From Thermoguttaceae bacterium (GTDB lineage: Bacteria; Planctomycetota; Planctomycetia; Pirellulales; Thermoguttaceae), in assembly GCA_017447865.1 (NCBI GenBank), contig JAFSMO010000101.1, positions 1 through 32,800 on the forward strand: DNA of 32,800 bases, read 5' to 3'. Shown here one piece after another: positions 8,301-15,000 of the stretch (position 1 is the first letter of the stretch; every line of letters begins with the position of its first letter). A model generated the notes under the pieces. It was not told where the DNA came from and did no database searches. It worked only from the letters and a program-made list of their open reading frames with translations. Both the position numbers and the translations under genes were made by a program.

Positions 8301-9572
8301 GCGCTCACCGCCGCAGTGCGCGATCTCGTTTTCCATCGAGAGGAAGCAGAACGACGGATTGTTGCGGTGCTTTTTCTGGAGCGCCCGAATGTGGCGGTCG
8401 TAATTCACCCAGAATTCCGGGTCTTCCAGCGCGTAGGAATTGCACCAGCAGAAAAACGCGCCTTCCAGGATCAGGAGCATGCCCGTCTCGTCGGCCGTTT
8501 CGATCCACTCCTTCGGCCAGATGTTCGCGTGGAGGCGCATGCAATTAATATTTGCGCGGCGCAGACGCCGGAAAGTGTCGAGCGGGTCCTTGAATCCGCC
8601 CGGATGCGCGGCGGTCCCAAGGGCGTGGAACGGCACGCCGTTCAGGACGAAACGGTCGCCCTCGCACCAGATCTCGCGGAAGCCGAACCGCTCGCGGTGG
8701 GTCAGAAAGCCGCCGAGTTTCACGTCCATGAAGTAGAGGAACGGGTCGCGTGGAGACCAGACGCGCGGGTTTTCCCACGGCTCCTCAAAATGAACGGACT
8801 GCGTTTTTCCCGCCGGGACCGAGACCGACGAGCGGAGCTCGATCAAAGATTTTTCGGGATCTTCCGGGTCCGGGACCGAAATCGTTACGGGGGCCGAAAC
8901 GGCTTTTCCGGTCAGGTTTTTGACCTCGAGATCGACCGTGATCTTCTTCTCGCGCCAGGACGTCTGAATGAAAAGATCCTCGAGTTTCAGCGTGTCGCGG
9001 ACCTCAAGCGTCACTTTGCCGCAAAGCCCCACCTCGGTAAAACCGTGCGAGCCGACCGGGGCCATGACGTTCCGCTGGAAAAGCTCGGCGGGGCGGTGGC
9101 CGACCTCGGTTTTCAGCGATTCCGGAGGATTTTTCGTCACGGCCGTCGCGCCCTCGACCCGGATGAGGATCGAATGCTTGCCGCCGTCGCGGACGCAATC
9201 GGTCACATCCAGCTCAAACGGCTCGGCGCCGCCGGCGTAGCTTCCCGCGTCCTTGCCGTCAATCTGGACCTGAGCGCCGAACTTGACCCACTCGAAGGCG
9301 AGAAAAGCGTGCTGGGAGTCGGTGAGTTTCGGCGAGTCAAAACTGGCTCGGTACCAGCAGATCAAATCGGGCTGGTTGGTCCAGGTCGTCAGGTCGTTGG
9401 TCTCCCACTGGACGGCTTCCGGCCCGGCATTCTGAAGCTGCTCCCACGAGCGGACGGTCTCGGAGCGAAAACTTTCCCAGCCGGTCAGATCGACGTCGAA
9501 CGACCCCGCGGCGAGGGTGGAAAAACCGGGAATCAGGAAAATGAGGGTCAAAATTTGGGGAAAAAGTTTCAT
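5391..9572 (-). CDS. Secreted multidomain glycoside hydrolase family 2 protein with duplicated C-terminal binding-like modules
   Basis: A 1393-residue exported protein; signal peptide about 1-22 (MKLFPQILTLIFLIPGF...LAAG). Residues about 40-190 form a GH2 sugar-binding jelly roll (WYRASFDSP, FEWVKFGAQVQIDGK), 195-300 an Ig-like domain, and 300-600 a TIM barrel. The probable acid/base is E416 in SMENE and the probable nucleophile E517 in FYIGEF; RLHANIWP is also typical. About 800 further residues follow. Around 780-1080 is a Rossmann- or GATase-like stretch, then two modules each ending FTNDLWDP..R.DRN (F1173 and F1370 start the motif), resembling Ca-dependent carbohydrate-binding modules of the CBM36/60 kind. 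The likely role is beta-galactosidase, mannosidase or glucuronidase-type cleavage outside the cell; the substrate cannot be read. AAGAAGG lies just before ATG 9572. The protein is longer than usual for GH2 (600-1100). Confidence 0.85.
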   Translation of the reverse strand: MKLFPQILTLIFLIPGFSTLAAGSFDVDLTGWESFRSETVRSWEQLQNAGPEAVQWETNDLTTWTNQPDLICWYRASFDSPKLTDSQHAFLAFEWVKFGAQVQIDGKDAGSYAGGAEPFELDVTDCVRDGGKHSILIRVEGATAVTKNPPESLKTEVGHRPAELFQRNVMAPVGSHGFTEVGLCGKVTLEVRDTLKLEDLFIQTSWREKKITVDLEVKNLTGKAVSAPVTISVPDPEDPEKSLIELRSSVSVPAGKTQSVHFEEPWENPRVWSPRDPFLYFMDVKLGGFLTHRERFGFREIWCEGDRFVLNGVPFHALGTAAHPGGFKDPLDTFRRLRRANINCMRLHANIWPKEWIETADETGMLLILEGAFFCWCNSYALEDPEFWVNYDRHIRALQKKHRNNPSFCFLSMENEIAHCGGERILPDLMHFLAEAGKKAKAFDPTRPISYDGDMDPEGVADVVNTHYPMDFAGIRPGNEDQNWPHDCWWMNGGKFMACYPNEFWKWDRKKPFYIGEFLHIQHFTRNDPYSLVLGDGAYSEEFGWVNGRAKGKTWSMQIPAYRAAGVTGLCPWVITEYSPAPKMESEKNPRYAAVRDAYEPVNFILMPIPAEVFDGTVNREILWIVNDSDCVREVTIRMFQWEKVEVLDPGKRKLIPLEIPASLIKNGRVKITLTHKAVRSEKPEWNPDWSKTGGLLPKGEDHFFLEEGKVEREIEVQVAQYADFKVFPVRLDQNSPPRFPHVAVLGDSELAYFSGAVEIKDLNDPALAQASTLIIGQNQLQALSAAEQKEENPRFVVGARSFVDKLNEFLSDPTHKVIILEQYEYPAGLFPVHQTKTTVGDPRNTAFTEYPAVHHPFLFPENAAFEPYVLNGNQVRLGGPNGFEYCPILRHRNLILCQFPISERWYKSPSMAAWLERFLQDDLPPAPQRKLAVIDPTGQIQKTMARLGFEVTSREEAPDALTLVNAASDPVSPRPGEQFVLFGLTPENLPKWKSVLPATVSLQPFHGPVVRKETGPAGEDFPKTGLAACTSCDLYWTGSRKGLTNRQMTPIQQVSDWQIMPFEPDFDQRESVPYYGFDRFAMKIDRPRHVIENENALFVGTCQTLEAEIDCPQGWAFLEIEGRGTTLQGVGCILDVRLDSHPAGIVEMLPQYEKKGLFMKCAGGKQRLSITFTNDLWDPVMREDRNFYFRGVRLLPLKPIEGSDSLKIETLLEPTVAARIAPGWVIDCVKCFAPDEPTPRADRYIRSILSGAGISARLLLGGTLLGPSDWEQRNGPKPWLVTQPRGIPTLGWGTNGSLVQKVTFLQPGRRTFTLRASGTQCKGEYPHVNLRLDGKVIGEFDLDSEDMRDWTISPDVTIPAGEHEISLQFTNDLWDPDTRDDRNIHFESFRIQ

Positions 9573-9599
9573 AAAAACCTTCTTTTTTGTATTAATGGC

Positions 9600-9627
9600 T
9601 TGACTTTCGCAAAAAAACGGTTATAAT
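9600..9627 (+). promoter_or_regulatory. Strong sigma-70-like promoter without a protein gene behind it
   Basis: TTGACT (9600-9605), a 16-nt spacer and TATAAT (9622-9627) are near consensus and point away from the GH2 gene. The only thing downstream before a T-run is about 90 nt of non-coding, foldable sequence. Confidence 0.6.
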
Positions 9628-9636
9628 ATAATTATA

Positions 9637-9724
9637 GCTGACTTGGAAGGATTAAGGCTGGGTTCCCAATGGGAGTAGGTGTAAACCAAGAATTCCTTTG
9701 CCCCTGGGGTCGGCTTATTTTTTT
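9637..9724 (+). ncRNA. Candidate small structured RNA of unknown family
   Basis: Starting about 8-10 nt after TATAAT, the RNA would be closed by GCTGAC (9637-9642) pairing with GTCGGC (9709-9714) and followed at once by TTATTTTTTT. A second long-range helix, AAGGATT with AATTCCTT (7 bp, one bulge), lies inside it. Small hairpins inside that are TCCC-AAT-GGGA and GGT-GTAA-ACC, the latter with a GNRA loop. Promoter, closing stem and U-run together suggest an independent transcript of about 80-90 nt. It is convergent to the HEPN-type gene, whose stop codon lies in the T-run. It does not match SRP, 6S, tmRNA or RNase P RNA as I know them. A minus-strand role as GH2 leader is less likely because the T-run and promoter face plus. 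Confidence 0.45.
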
Positions 9725-10671
9725 AAATTCTCATTAAATTTTTCTGGATTTTTTTGTATTTCACCCACAACCAGTTCAATCATCTGCATGGAATATGTAT
9801 ATGAAGGGGTTGCATACTGCCTGTGAACAAAACAGTAAAGTTCATTTTCTTTAATGTTGTATTTTTTATTAAACAGATTAAAGAAATAACTGTTTATTTC
9901 ATAAGGAATTTGGAGTTTTCTCAGTCGCTGATTAATCTCTTTAATCGCTTTTTTCATCGTGAATTTATGTGTAACATTGGGGTTTTTCAGTTCCCTTACG
10001 ATTTTCACACCAGTTTCACCTTCTTTGGCAATATGCAGCATAGAAGTGGCTTCACTCCGGTCCTTGGTAATAAAATGTAAATGTTCTATCTGGATTGCAA
10101 AGGTTTGATTATTCTCTGAAATCATCGGTTCCAATTCTTCTGTTTTCTCCAGAAATTTTTCTGCAATTTGCTCTGGGTATTTTGCTCTAATCATGGTTTC
10201 AGTCAATGTTTTCATACTAACTGAAAGAGTTAAAAAATTCTGTGGGATAATTTCCGTTATATCGACATCAAGAAGTTCCTGCATTTTGTTAACATAGTTT
10301 AAGACACATGCCTGAAAAAGAGGAATATACAGCATTTCGTATTCTTCAACAATAAAATGAGTACTCGTATTTCTAAGCTCAATAATCTGATCCAAATTCC
10401 GGCGAAGAGGTGATTTTTCATTTGAAAAAACTTTTTGAAGACAGTTTTCAAGGGTAATTGTTCGGTTTGTTTTATCTTTGTAATAAATACTTGGTTCACC
10501 CCAAGTGTTTGTCATGTAGGCTTTCAGCATCAATTCCCATGCATTACAAATAAAAAAACTGAACCCCTCAACCCTATATTTAATTGTGGGTTTGTTATAA
10601 ATCTCAATCGCCATCGAAAAAGCCTCTTGAGATTTTTCAATCAATTTTTCTTGTAAAGTCTGGGGTTTCAT
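9715..10671 (-). CDS. DUF3644 domain protein with HEPN-type R-x4-H motif
   Basis: A cytoplasmic protein of 318 residues without signal or membrane segment. The N-terminal half matches DUF3644 in my recollection: KSQEAFSMAIEIYNKPTIKY, FFICNAWELMLKAY, SIYYKDKTNRTITLENCLQK. R100-N-T-S-T-H105 within IIELRNTSTHFIVEEYE fits the catalytic R-x4-6-H motif of HEPN ribonucleases and follows a predicted helix as expected. The C-terminal half (about 170-318) is not one I recognise. HEPN proteins often act as RNases in defence, toxin-antitoxin or abortive-infection systems; for DUF3644 this is inference. AAAGG precedes ATG 10671 by 7-8 nt. The gene is clearly AT-rich next to GC-rich neighbours, pointing to transfer. 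No antitoxin nucleotidyltransferase (MNT) gene is adjacent; the only partner candidate is the small RNA at its 3' end. Confidence 0.75.
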   Translation of the reverse strand: MKPQTLQEKLIEKSQEAFSMAIEIYNKPTIKYRVEGFSFFICNAWELMLKAYMTNTWGEPSIYYKDKTNRTITLENCLQKVFSNEKSPLRRNLDQIIELRNTSTHFIVEEYEMLYIPLFQACVLNYVNKMQELLDVDITEIIPQNFLTLSVSMKTLTETMIRAKYPEQIAEKFLEKTEELEPMISENNQTFAIQIEHLHFITKDRSEATSMLHIAKEGETGVKIVRELKNPNVTHKFTMKKAIKEINQRLRKLQIPYEINSYFFNLFNKKYNIKENELYCFVHRQYATPSYTYSMQMIELVVGEIQKNPEKFNENLKK

Positions 10672-10773
10672 GAAAGTACCTTTCTAAAGAAATGTTCTTT
10701 GAGAATGGAATATCGAATATAAGGTAAATTTCTTTGTGAGGAAGGAAATCGAAATGAAATGGAATACAAAAAA

Positions 10774-10811
10774 CGTTTTAACGAGGGGCCTGCTCTCAAC
10801 AAGTCCCTCGT
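10774..10811 (-). terminator. Terminator behind the long GDPD gene
   Basis: On the minus strand ACGAGGG (10811-10805) pairs with CCCTCGT (10787-10781). TAAAACGTTTTTT follows the stem (10780 downward). It sits about 40 nt after the stop codon at 10854. Confidence 0.6.
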
Positions 10812-10853
10812 AATGTTACAAAGAAACGGCACTGAACGTCCGTCCCGAAAAAA

Positions 10854-12959
10854 TCATTTGATTTCAAATTTTCCGGCCGGTTTCGCTCCGGGGAAGACCG
10901 CGTTCACGTCCGCGCCGGCCGGGAGGGTGATCGTCGCGTTCTCGCAGTCGAAACTCCCCGTCACGTCCAGCGTTACGCCGGGTTTGACCACGATTTGCGC
11001 GTTTTTCACGACGTAATTCCCATCGATTTTGGCTTTTCCGGCCGGTTCAAAAACGCCGCCTTCCTGAACGAACGAATCGTCCGCCATGTAGCCTTTTGCG
11101 AGGATGGTTTCGGCGCGCAGCGTGCCGCCCTTCATCTGGATCGGAGCCGCGACCAGACCCGAGTACGGAATGGCCGGGTCGCTCGTGACGTTCAGCTCGC
11201 CGCCGCTGAGGTAGAACATTGGGGTGCGGTTCTTCGTCATGTTGGAAAGCCGCGTCGTGTTCACGACTCCACCTTCAAGGAAGTACTCACCCGTCCCGCC
11301 GGAGCGCAGTTCCTCGGAGTCCATGCGCGTCCCTCCGAACTGGATCCCAGCGCAGTAGTCGGCGATTTTTTCCTTGGTAAAACCTTCGATGAAGCCCGGG
11401 TTGGTCCGGTAGCCCCACGCGCTGTAAGTGCCGCGAATATTCGCCACGCCGCCGGTCTGGCGGACCGTGCTGTTCGCGGAGTAAAAACCAATGACGAACT
11501 GGCCGTCCGCGCGGAACTCACCGCCGGAAATTTCGAGCAAGCCCTTGCCGCCGGAGCCGAGCGAAAAACCGCGTTTGGTCCAGAAAAGACCGTCTTTCAG
11601 GGCGTACTCGGTCGAGCCTTTGCCCGATTCACCGAAAAGAAGATTGGCGCAGGCGACCACTTCACCGCCGGTCTGTTCACCAAACGACTCACCTGCGTTT
11701 CCAAATCCGAGCGGGCCGAGGACGTTCAGCGTGGATTTTCCTTCAATTTTCAGCGTGCCTTGGGTTTCGGCCGCGTCGCCGATCGAGACCGAGATTGCCG
11801 AGAGTTCCGCGTTTTTGAGGGCCAGCGTTCCGCAGGATTTCGGAGCTTCGCCGAGGATCACCGAGGAAGAACTCAGAGTCGTTCCCGTGTTGAGGGCGAG
11901 CGTTCCGGTTCCTTCTTTTCCGATCTGGATCGCGAAAATCTGAGCGTCTTTCGCCATGGCAACGGAAAGTTCCCCCTCAGAGCCGGCGTCGGCGCCAAGC
12001 GTCAGGGATTCCAGAAGCAAAGTTCCGCTGCAGCGGGCTTTTGCGGCCGGATGGGCTTTCGTGCCGACGTTGATGTTCGCGGCTTTTTTCGGAGAAAAGT
12101 TCATCGCGTCGGTGAAGTCGGAGCTTTGCGCGGCGCCGGTCCACTCGCAGGATTCCGCGGTTGGATTGCTCAGGGCCAGACGCATCAGGTCGGGACGGTC
12201 GGTCGTCACGCTGTCAACGCCCCAGCTGAGGAGCTTGCGCATGACCTTCAGGTCATCCACGGTCCAGATCCAGCAGATCAGGCCTTCGTCGTGGGCGGCT
12301 TTTATGTGCTCTTCCGTCATCCCGTCGAAGTACATGATGTCGATCAGGCCCGCGCCGGCTTCCTTCGTTTTGCGGCAGAATCTCCGGACGTCTTCGGGCG
12401 TCTCGAGCTTCCCGCCCAGATACGCGGTCGGGACTTTGCTGTTGGCGCAGACGGTCTGAACGGCTTCGTAACTGAACGAAATGATGAACGCTTTGTCGAG
12501 CATGTCCGCCTTTTTCAGCTCTTCCAGCACGCCGGGAGCGGCTTTCGCGTCCTTGATTTCAATGACCGGGTAGCAACCGGGGCACTGCTTGTGCGTTTCT
12601 AGGGCCTGCGCCAACGTCGGGATCTTTTCGTTCTCGTAGCCGGGTTTTCCGTTCGGAACGCAAACGTCCTTGAGCTGGTCCCATGAAGACTCCCTCATCG
12701 GAAGATCGACTTTTCCTTCGGAAGTGCGCTTGGTCGAGCCATCGTGCATGAGGCAAATGACGCCGTCGGTCGTGATGTAAACGTCGCACTCGCTACCGCC
12801 CGCGCCAGCTTCCCACGCCTTGCGGATCGAGGCGCAGGTGTTTTCAGGCGCGATCGCAGAGAAACCACGGTGAGCGACCGTCTTGGGAATTTCCAAAGCC
12901 GAGACGGTGCAGGCGGCTAAGAAAAGAAACAAAATGGTGAGGATTGAGGTGCGTTTCAT
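10854..12959 (-). CDS. Secreted glycerophosphodiester phosphodiesterase with beta-strand-repeat extension
   Basis: A 701-residue exported protein. I start at ATG 12959 (MKRTSILTIL) because GAAAGG lies 8 nt before it; the frame is open 13 codons further up without a ribosome site. The signal peptide ends near VSA-LE (residue 21); LAAC at 14-17 could also serve as a lipobox. Residues 22-270 are a GDPD TIM barrel: H30-R31-G, PENT, E57-x-D59, H72, and VIEIKD. The family hydrolyses glycerophosphodiesters to glycerol-3-phosphate and an alcohol. From about 285 on come glycine-rich strand repeats of the kind IGxxxxxxGTLxLxxGTxL and LxISGGEFxxxG, as in autotransporter-like beta-helix domains. They probably form a surface-exposed stalk or binding part. 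The catalytic half is nearly identical to the next gene, so this is a tandem duplication. Confidence 0.85.
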   Translation of the reverse strand: MKRTSILTILFLFLAACTVSALEIPKTVAHRGFSAIAPENTCASIRKAWEAGAGGSECDVYITTDGVICLMHDGSTKRTSEGKVDLPMRESSWDQLKDVCVPNGKPGYENEKIPTLAQALETHKQCPGCYPVIEIKDAKAAPGVLEELKKADMLDKAFIISFSYEAVQTVCANSKVPTAYLGGKLETPEDVRRFCRKTKEAGAGLIDIMYFDGMTEEHIKAAHDEGLICWIWTVDDLKVMRKLLSWGVDSVTTDRPDLMRLALSNPTAESCEWTGAAQSSDFTDAMNFSPKKAANINVGTKAHPAAKARCSGTLLLESLTLGADAGSEGELSVAMAKDAQIFAIQIGKEGTGTLALNTGTTLSSSSVILGEAPKSCGTLALKNAELSAISVSIGDAAETQGTLKIEGKSTLNVLGPLGFGNAGESFGEQTGGEVVACANLLFGESGKGSTEYALKDGLFWTKRGFSLGSGGKGLLEISGGEFRADGQFVIGFYSANSTVRQTGGVANIRGTYSAWGYRTNPGFIEGFTKEKIADYCAGIQFGGTRMDSEELRSGGTGEYFLEGGVVNTTRLSNMTKNRTPMFYLSGGELNVTSDPAIPYSGLVAAPIQMKGGTLRAETILAKGYMADDSFVQEGGVFEPAGKAKIDGNYVVKNAQIVVKPGVTLDVTGSFDCENATITLPAGADVNAVFPGAKPAGKFEIK

Positions 12960-13040
12960 TGTAAACCTTTCATTCCTGGTTTCAGGAGTAAGTTTCAATA
13001 TTTGATCCAGATTTTTCCCGAAAATTCGGCATTTCCGACT

Positions 13041-13151
13041 CAGAGGTCGTTCAGATTGCGCGTTTCCGCGGCGTTTCCGATCTGCACCGACGTGAACCCG
13101 GGACCACCCGAAGGGGCGTTCCGTCAGATTCGCGTCGGTGAAGTCGGAACT
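13041..13151 (-). pseudogene. Remnant of a GDPD C-terminal extension
   Basis: On the minus strand this gap starts with codons for SSDFTDA, matching SSDFTDAMNF of the long paralogue at DNA level (GCGTCGGTGAAGTCGGA occurs in both). It then shifts frame to GGPGFTSVQIGNAAETRNL and a stop; the second part resembles the IGDAAETQGTL type of repeat in the long paralogue. It lies behind the stop of the short GDPD gene. Most of the extension is deleted and the piece is frameshifted. This suggests that the short paralogue once also had the long extension. Confidence 0.6.
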
Positions 13152-13168
13152 TTTAACTTTTAACTTTT
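13148..13168. repeat. Heptamer tandem repeat, AACTTTT x3
   Basis: Three exact AACTTTT units (minus strand GTTAAAA in phase), followed by the small hairpin GGCG-GCTTT-CGCC (13169-13181). It lies between the short GDPD stop and the extension remnant. It belongs to the heptamer family seen at five other places in the window. Confidence 0.75.
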
Positions 13169-13186
13169 GGCGGCTTTCGCCAGTTC

Positions 13187-13999
13187 TCAGTTTTCCGCGG
13201 CGGAAGCTTTGAGCGCCTCGGCCATCAGGTCGGGCCGGTTCGTCGTCACGCTGTCAACGCCCCAGCTGAGGAGTTTGCGCATAACATTCGGATCGTCCAC
13301 GGTCCAGATCATGAGAACCAGGCCTTCTTCGTGAGCGACTTTGACGTACTCTTCCGTCATGCCATCGAAGTACATGATGTCGATCATCGTGGCGCCGGCT
13401 TCCTTCGTTTTGCGGCAGAAGTCGCGGAGGGCGTCGAGAGTTTCTAGCTTCCCGGCCAGGTAGGCGGTCGGGACCTTGCTGTTGGCGCAGACGGTCTGGA
13501 CGGCTTCGTAGCTGAAGGAAATGATGAACGCTTTGTCGAGCATGTCCGCCTTTTTCAGTTCTTCCAGAACGCCCAGAGCGGCTTTCGCGTCTTTGATCTC
13601 AATGACCGGCAGGCATCCGGTGCACTGCTTGTGCGTTTCGAGGGCCTGAGCCAACGTCGGGATCTTCTCGTTTTCGTAGCCCGGTTTTCCGTTCGGAACG
13701 CAAACGTCTTTGAGCTGGTCCCACGAGGAAGTTTTCATGGGAAGATCGACTTTCCCGCCGGAAGTGCGTTTGGTCGAGCCGTCGTGCATGAGGCAGATCA
13801 CGCCGTCGGTCGTGATGTAAACGTCGCACTCGCTTCCGCCTGCTCCGGCTTCCCACGCTTTACGGATCGAGGCGCAGGTGTTTTCAGGAGCGATCGCGGA
13901 AAAACCACGATGAGCGACCGTCTTGGGAATTTCCAGAGCCGAGACAGTACAAGCGACTGTGAAAATAAACAAAAGGGTGAGGATTGAGGTGTGCTTCAT
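13187..13999 (-). CDS. Secreted glycerophosphodiester phosphodiesterase (short paralogue)
   Basis: This protein has 270 residues: a signal peptide (MKHTSILTLLFIFTVACTVSA) and one GDPD barrel with H30-R31-G, PENT, E57-x-D59 and H72 in the same places as the long neighbour, which is nearly identical over the shared part. It ends soon after the barrel (EALKASAAEN) and lacks the repeat extension. GAAAGG lies about 8 nt before ATG 13999. The two genes are co-oriented with 227 nt between them, and near-identity over about 800 bp suggests recent duplication or gene conversion. Both probably act in the periplasm or at the surface on phospholipid- or teichoic-acid-derived glycerophosphodiesters. Substrate choice cannot be read from the sequence. 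Confidence 0.9.
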   Translation of the reverse strand: MKHTSILTLLFIFTVACTVSALEIPKTVAHRGFSAIAPENTCASIRKAWEAGAGGSECDVYITTDGVICLMHDGSTKRTSGGKVDLPMKTSSWDQLKDVCVPNGKPGYENEKIPTLAQALETHKQCTGCLPVIEIKDAKAALGVLEELKKADMLDKAFIISFSYEAVQTVCANSKVPTAYLAGKLETLDALRDFCRKTKEAGATMIDIMYFDGMTEEYVKVAHEEGLVLMIWTVDDPNVMRKLLSWGVDSVTTNRPDLMAEALKASAAEN

Positions 14000-14044
14000 A
14001 TTTAAACCTTTCTTGATTGGACCAGCAACGCGCCGGTCTGTGAG

Positions 14045-14953
14045 TCAGTTTACTTCGATTCTGGTCCCATTTTTTGCCGAAAATTCGCTTTCAAACTTTT
14101 TGGCGGCTTCACGGGAAATATTGTTCCCTTTCATGATCGTGAGCGTTTTCAGGTTGGGCATATTCATGAAAGCCGGCAGGCAGGCGTCCGTCAATTCCAT
14201 GTCCTCGAGCAGGAGCCAGTGAATGGATTCCATCTTCCCGAGGACCTTCATGTCTTCGTCCTTGAGCTTGCAGCCGCTCATGTTCAGGATCTTCACGTGC
14301 GTGAGTTTGAGGAGTTTGTCCAGATTCTCGCCCGAGATGTCCGTATTCTCGACGTACACGCCGTCAAGATTCGCCATTTCCGAGATGTTTTCGAGCGATG
14401 CGGAGGTAATGCCGTGATTTCCCTGAATGTTCAGTGAGGTACAATGGTCCAGATTGACCCAGTTTTCGGTCTGCTCGTCTGTCAGACCCGCGTCGGCCAC
14501 GTTCATTGCGTTGAGGTAAATCAGTTTACCCATCAGTTTCTGGGCCTCGTCGGAGTTGGTCTCAGCATTCAGATGAACGACGCTTCCCATTTTCGTCATC
14601 GTGTCACGAATCACGATCGCGCCGAGTTCTTCCAGAGCCTTGCACGTTTTCGCGTCCTCCTCACGAAGAGCATCCGGGATTTTATCCGGGTCCACGATCA
14701 TTTCATCCGGGACCGCAAAAGGATTTTGAATATTAAGTTGGCTCAGAGTCTGATCACGCCAATCGATGAACCATTTCGGCTGCACGAGGTTAACGTATGC
14801 AACAAAAACGGTCACACCAAGGAGGATGATCAAAAGGACGATCAAAAGATTGTAACTGCGAGAGGACGTCTCTTTTGTTTCCTGGTCTTCTATTTCCTGA
14901 CCTTCCTTTTCCTGGATCGTCATTTCCAAGTCTTTCAAATCCTGATCTTCCAT
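14045..14953 (-). CDS. Membrane-anchored leucine-rich-repeat protein
   Basis: This 302-residue protein has an acidic, Glu/Gln-rich N-terminus (1-33), one membrane segment (about 35-56, NLLIVLLIILLGVTVFVAYV) and a long outer part. From about 150 on it shows leucine-rich repeats of the planctomycete/GALA-like kind: LTDEQTENWVNLDHCTSLNI, ITSASLENISEMANLDGVYV, ISGENLDKLLKLTHVKILNM, LKDEDMKVLGKMESIHWLLL, LTDACLPAFMNMPNLKTLTI. The N-in topology is inferred. GGAG lies before ATG 14953. It is the last of three minus-strand genes (pseudokinase, accA, this), 47 nt behind accA. It is probably a protein-interaction module at the membrane; the partner is unknown. Confidence 0.8.
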   Translation of the reverse strand: MEDQDLKDLEMTIQEKEGQEIEDQETKETSSRSYNLLIVLLIILLGVTVFVAYVNLVQPKWFIDWRDQTLSQLNIQNPFAVPDEMIVDPDKIPDALREEDAKTCKALEELGAIVIRDTMTKMGSVVHLNAETNSDEAQKLMGKLIYLNAMNVADAGLTDEQTENWVNLDHCTSLNIQGNHGITSASLENISEMANLDGVYVENTDISGENLDKLLKLTHVKILNMSGCKLKDEDMKVLGKMESIHWLLLEDMELTDACLPAFMNMPNLKTLTIMKGNNISREAAKKFESEFSAKNGTRIEVN

Positions 14954-15000
14954 TTTTTTGTCTCCATTTGTTCTGATTTGGGGGAATCGTGTTTTTTGGT

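Noticed and set aside
8004..9626. Plus-strand frame of 540 residues opposite the GH2 gene
   Set aside because: Antisense shadow in GC-rich DNA, arginine- and valine-rich, no motifs, and it runs past the GH2 start; the minus strand has clear catalytic motifs.
9637..9724. SRP RNA, 6S RNA or tmRNA
   Set aside because: The GGAAGGA stretch recalls SRP domain IV, but the flanking conserved bases and the asymmetric loop are missing; it is too short for 6S RNA and has no tRNA-like ends for tmRNA.
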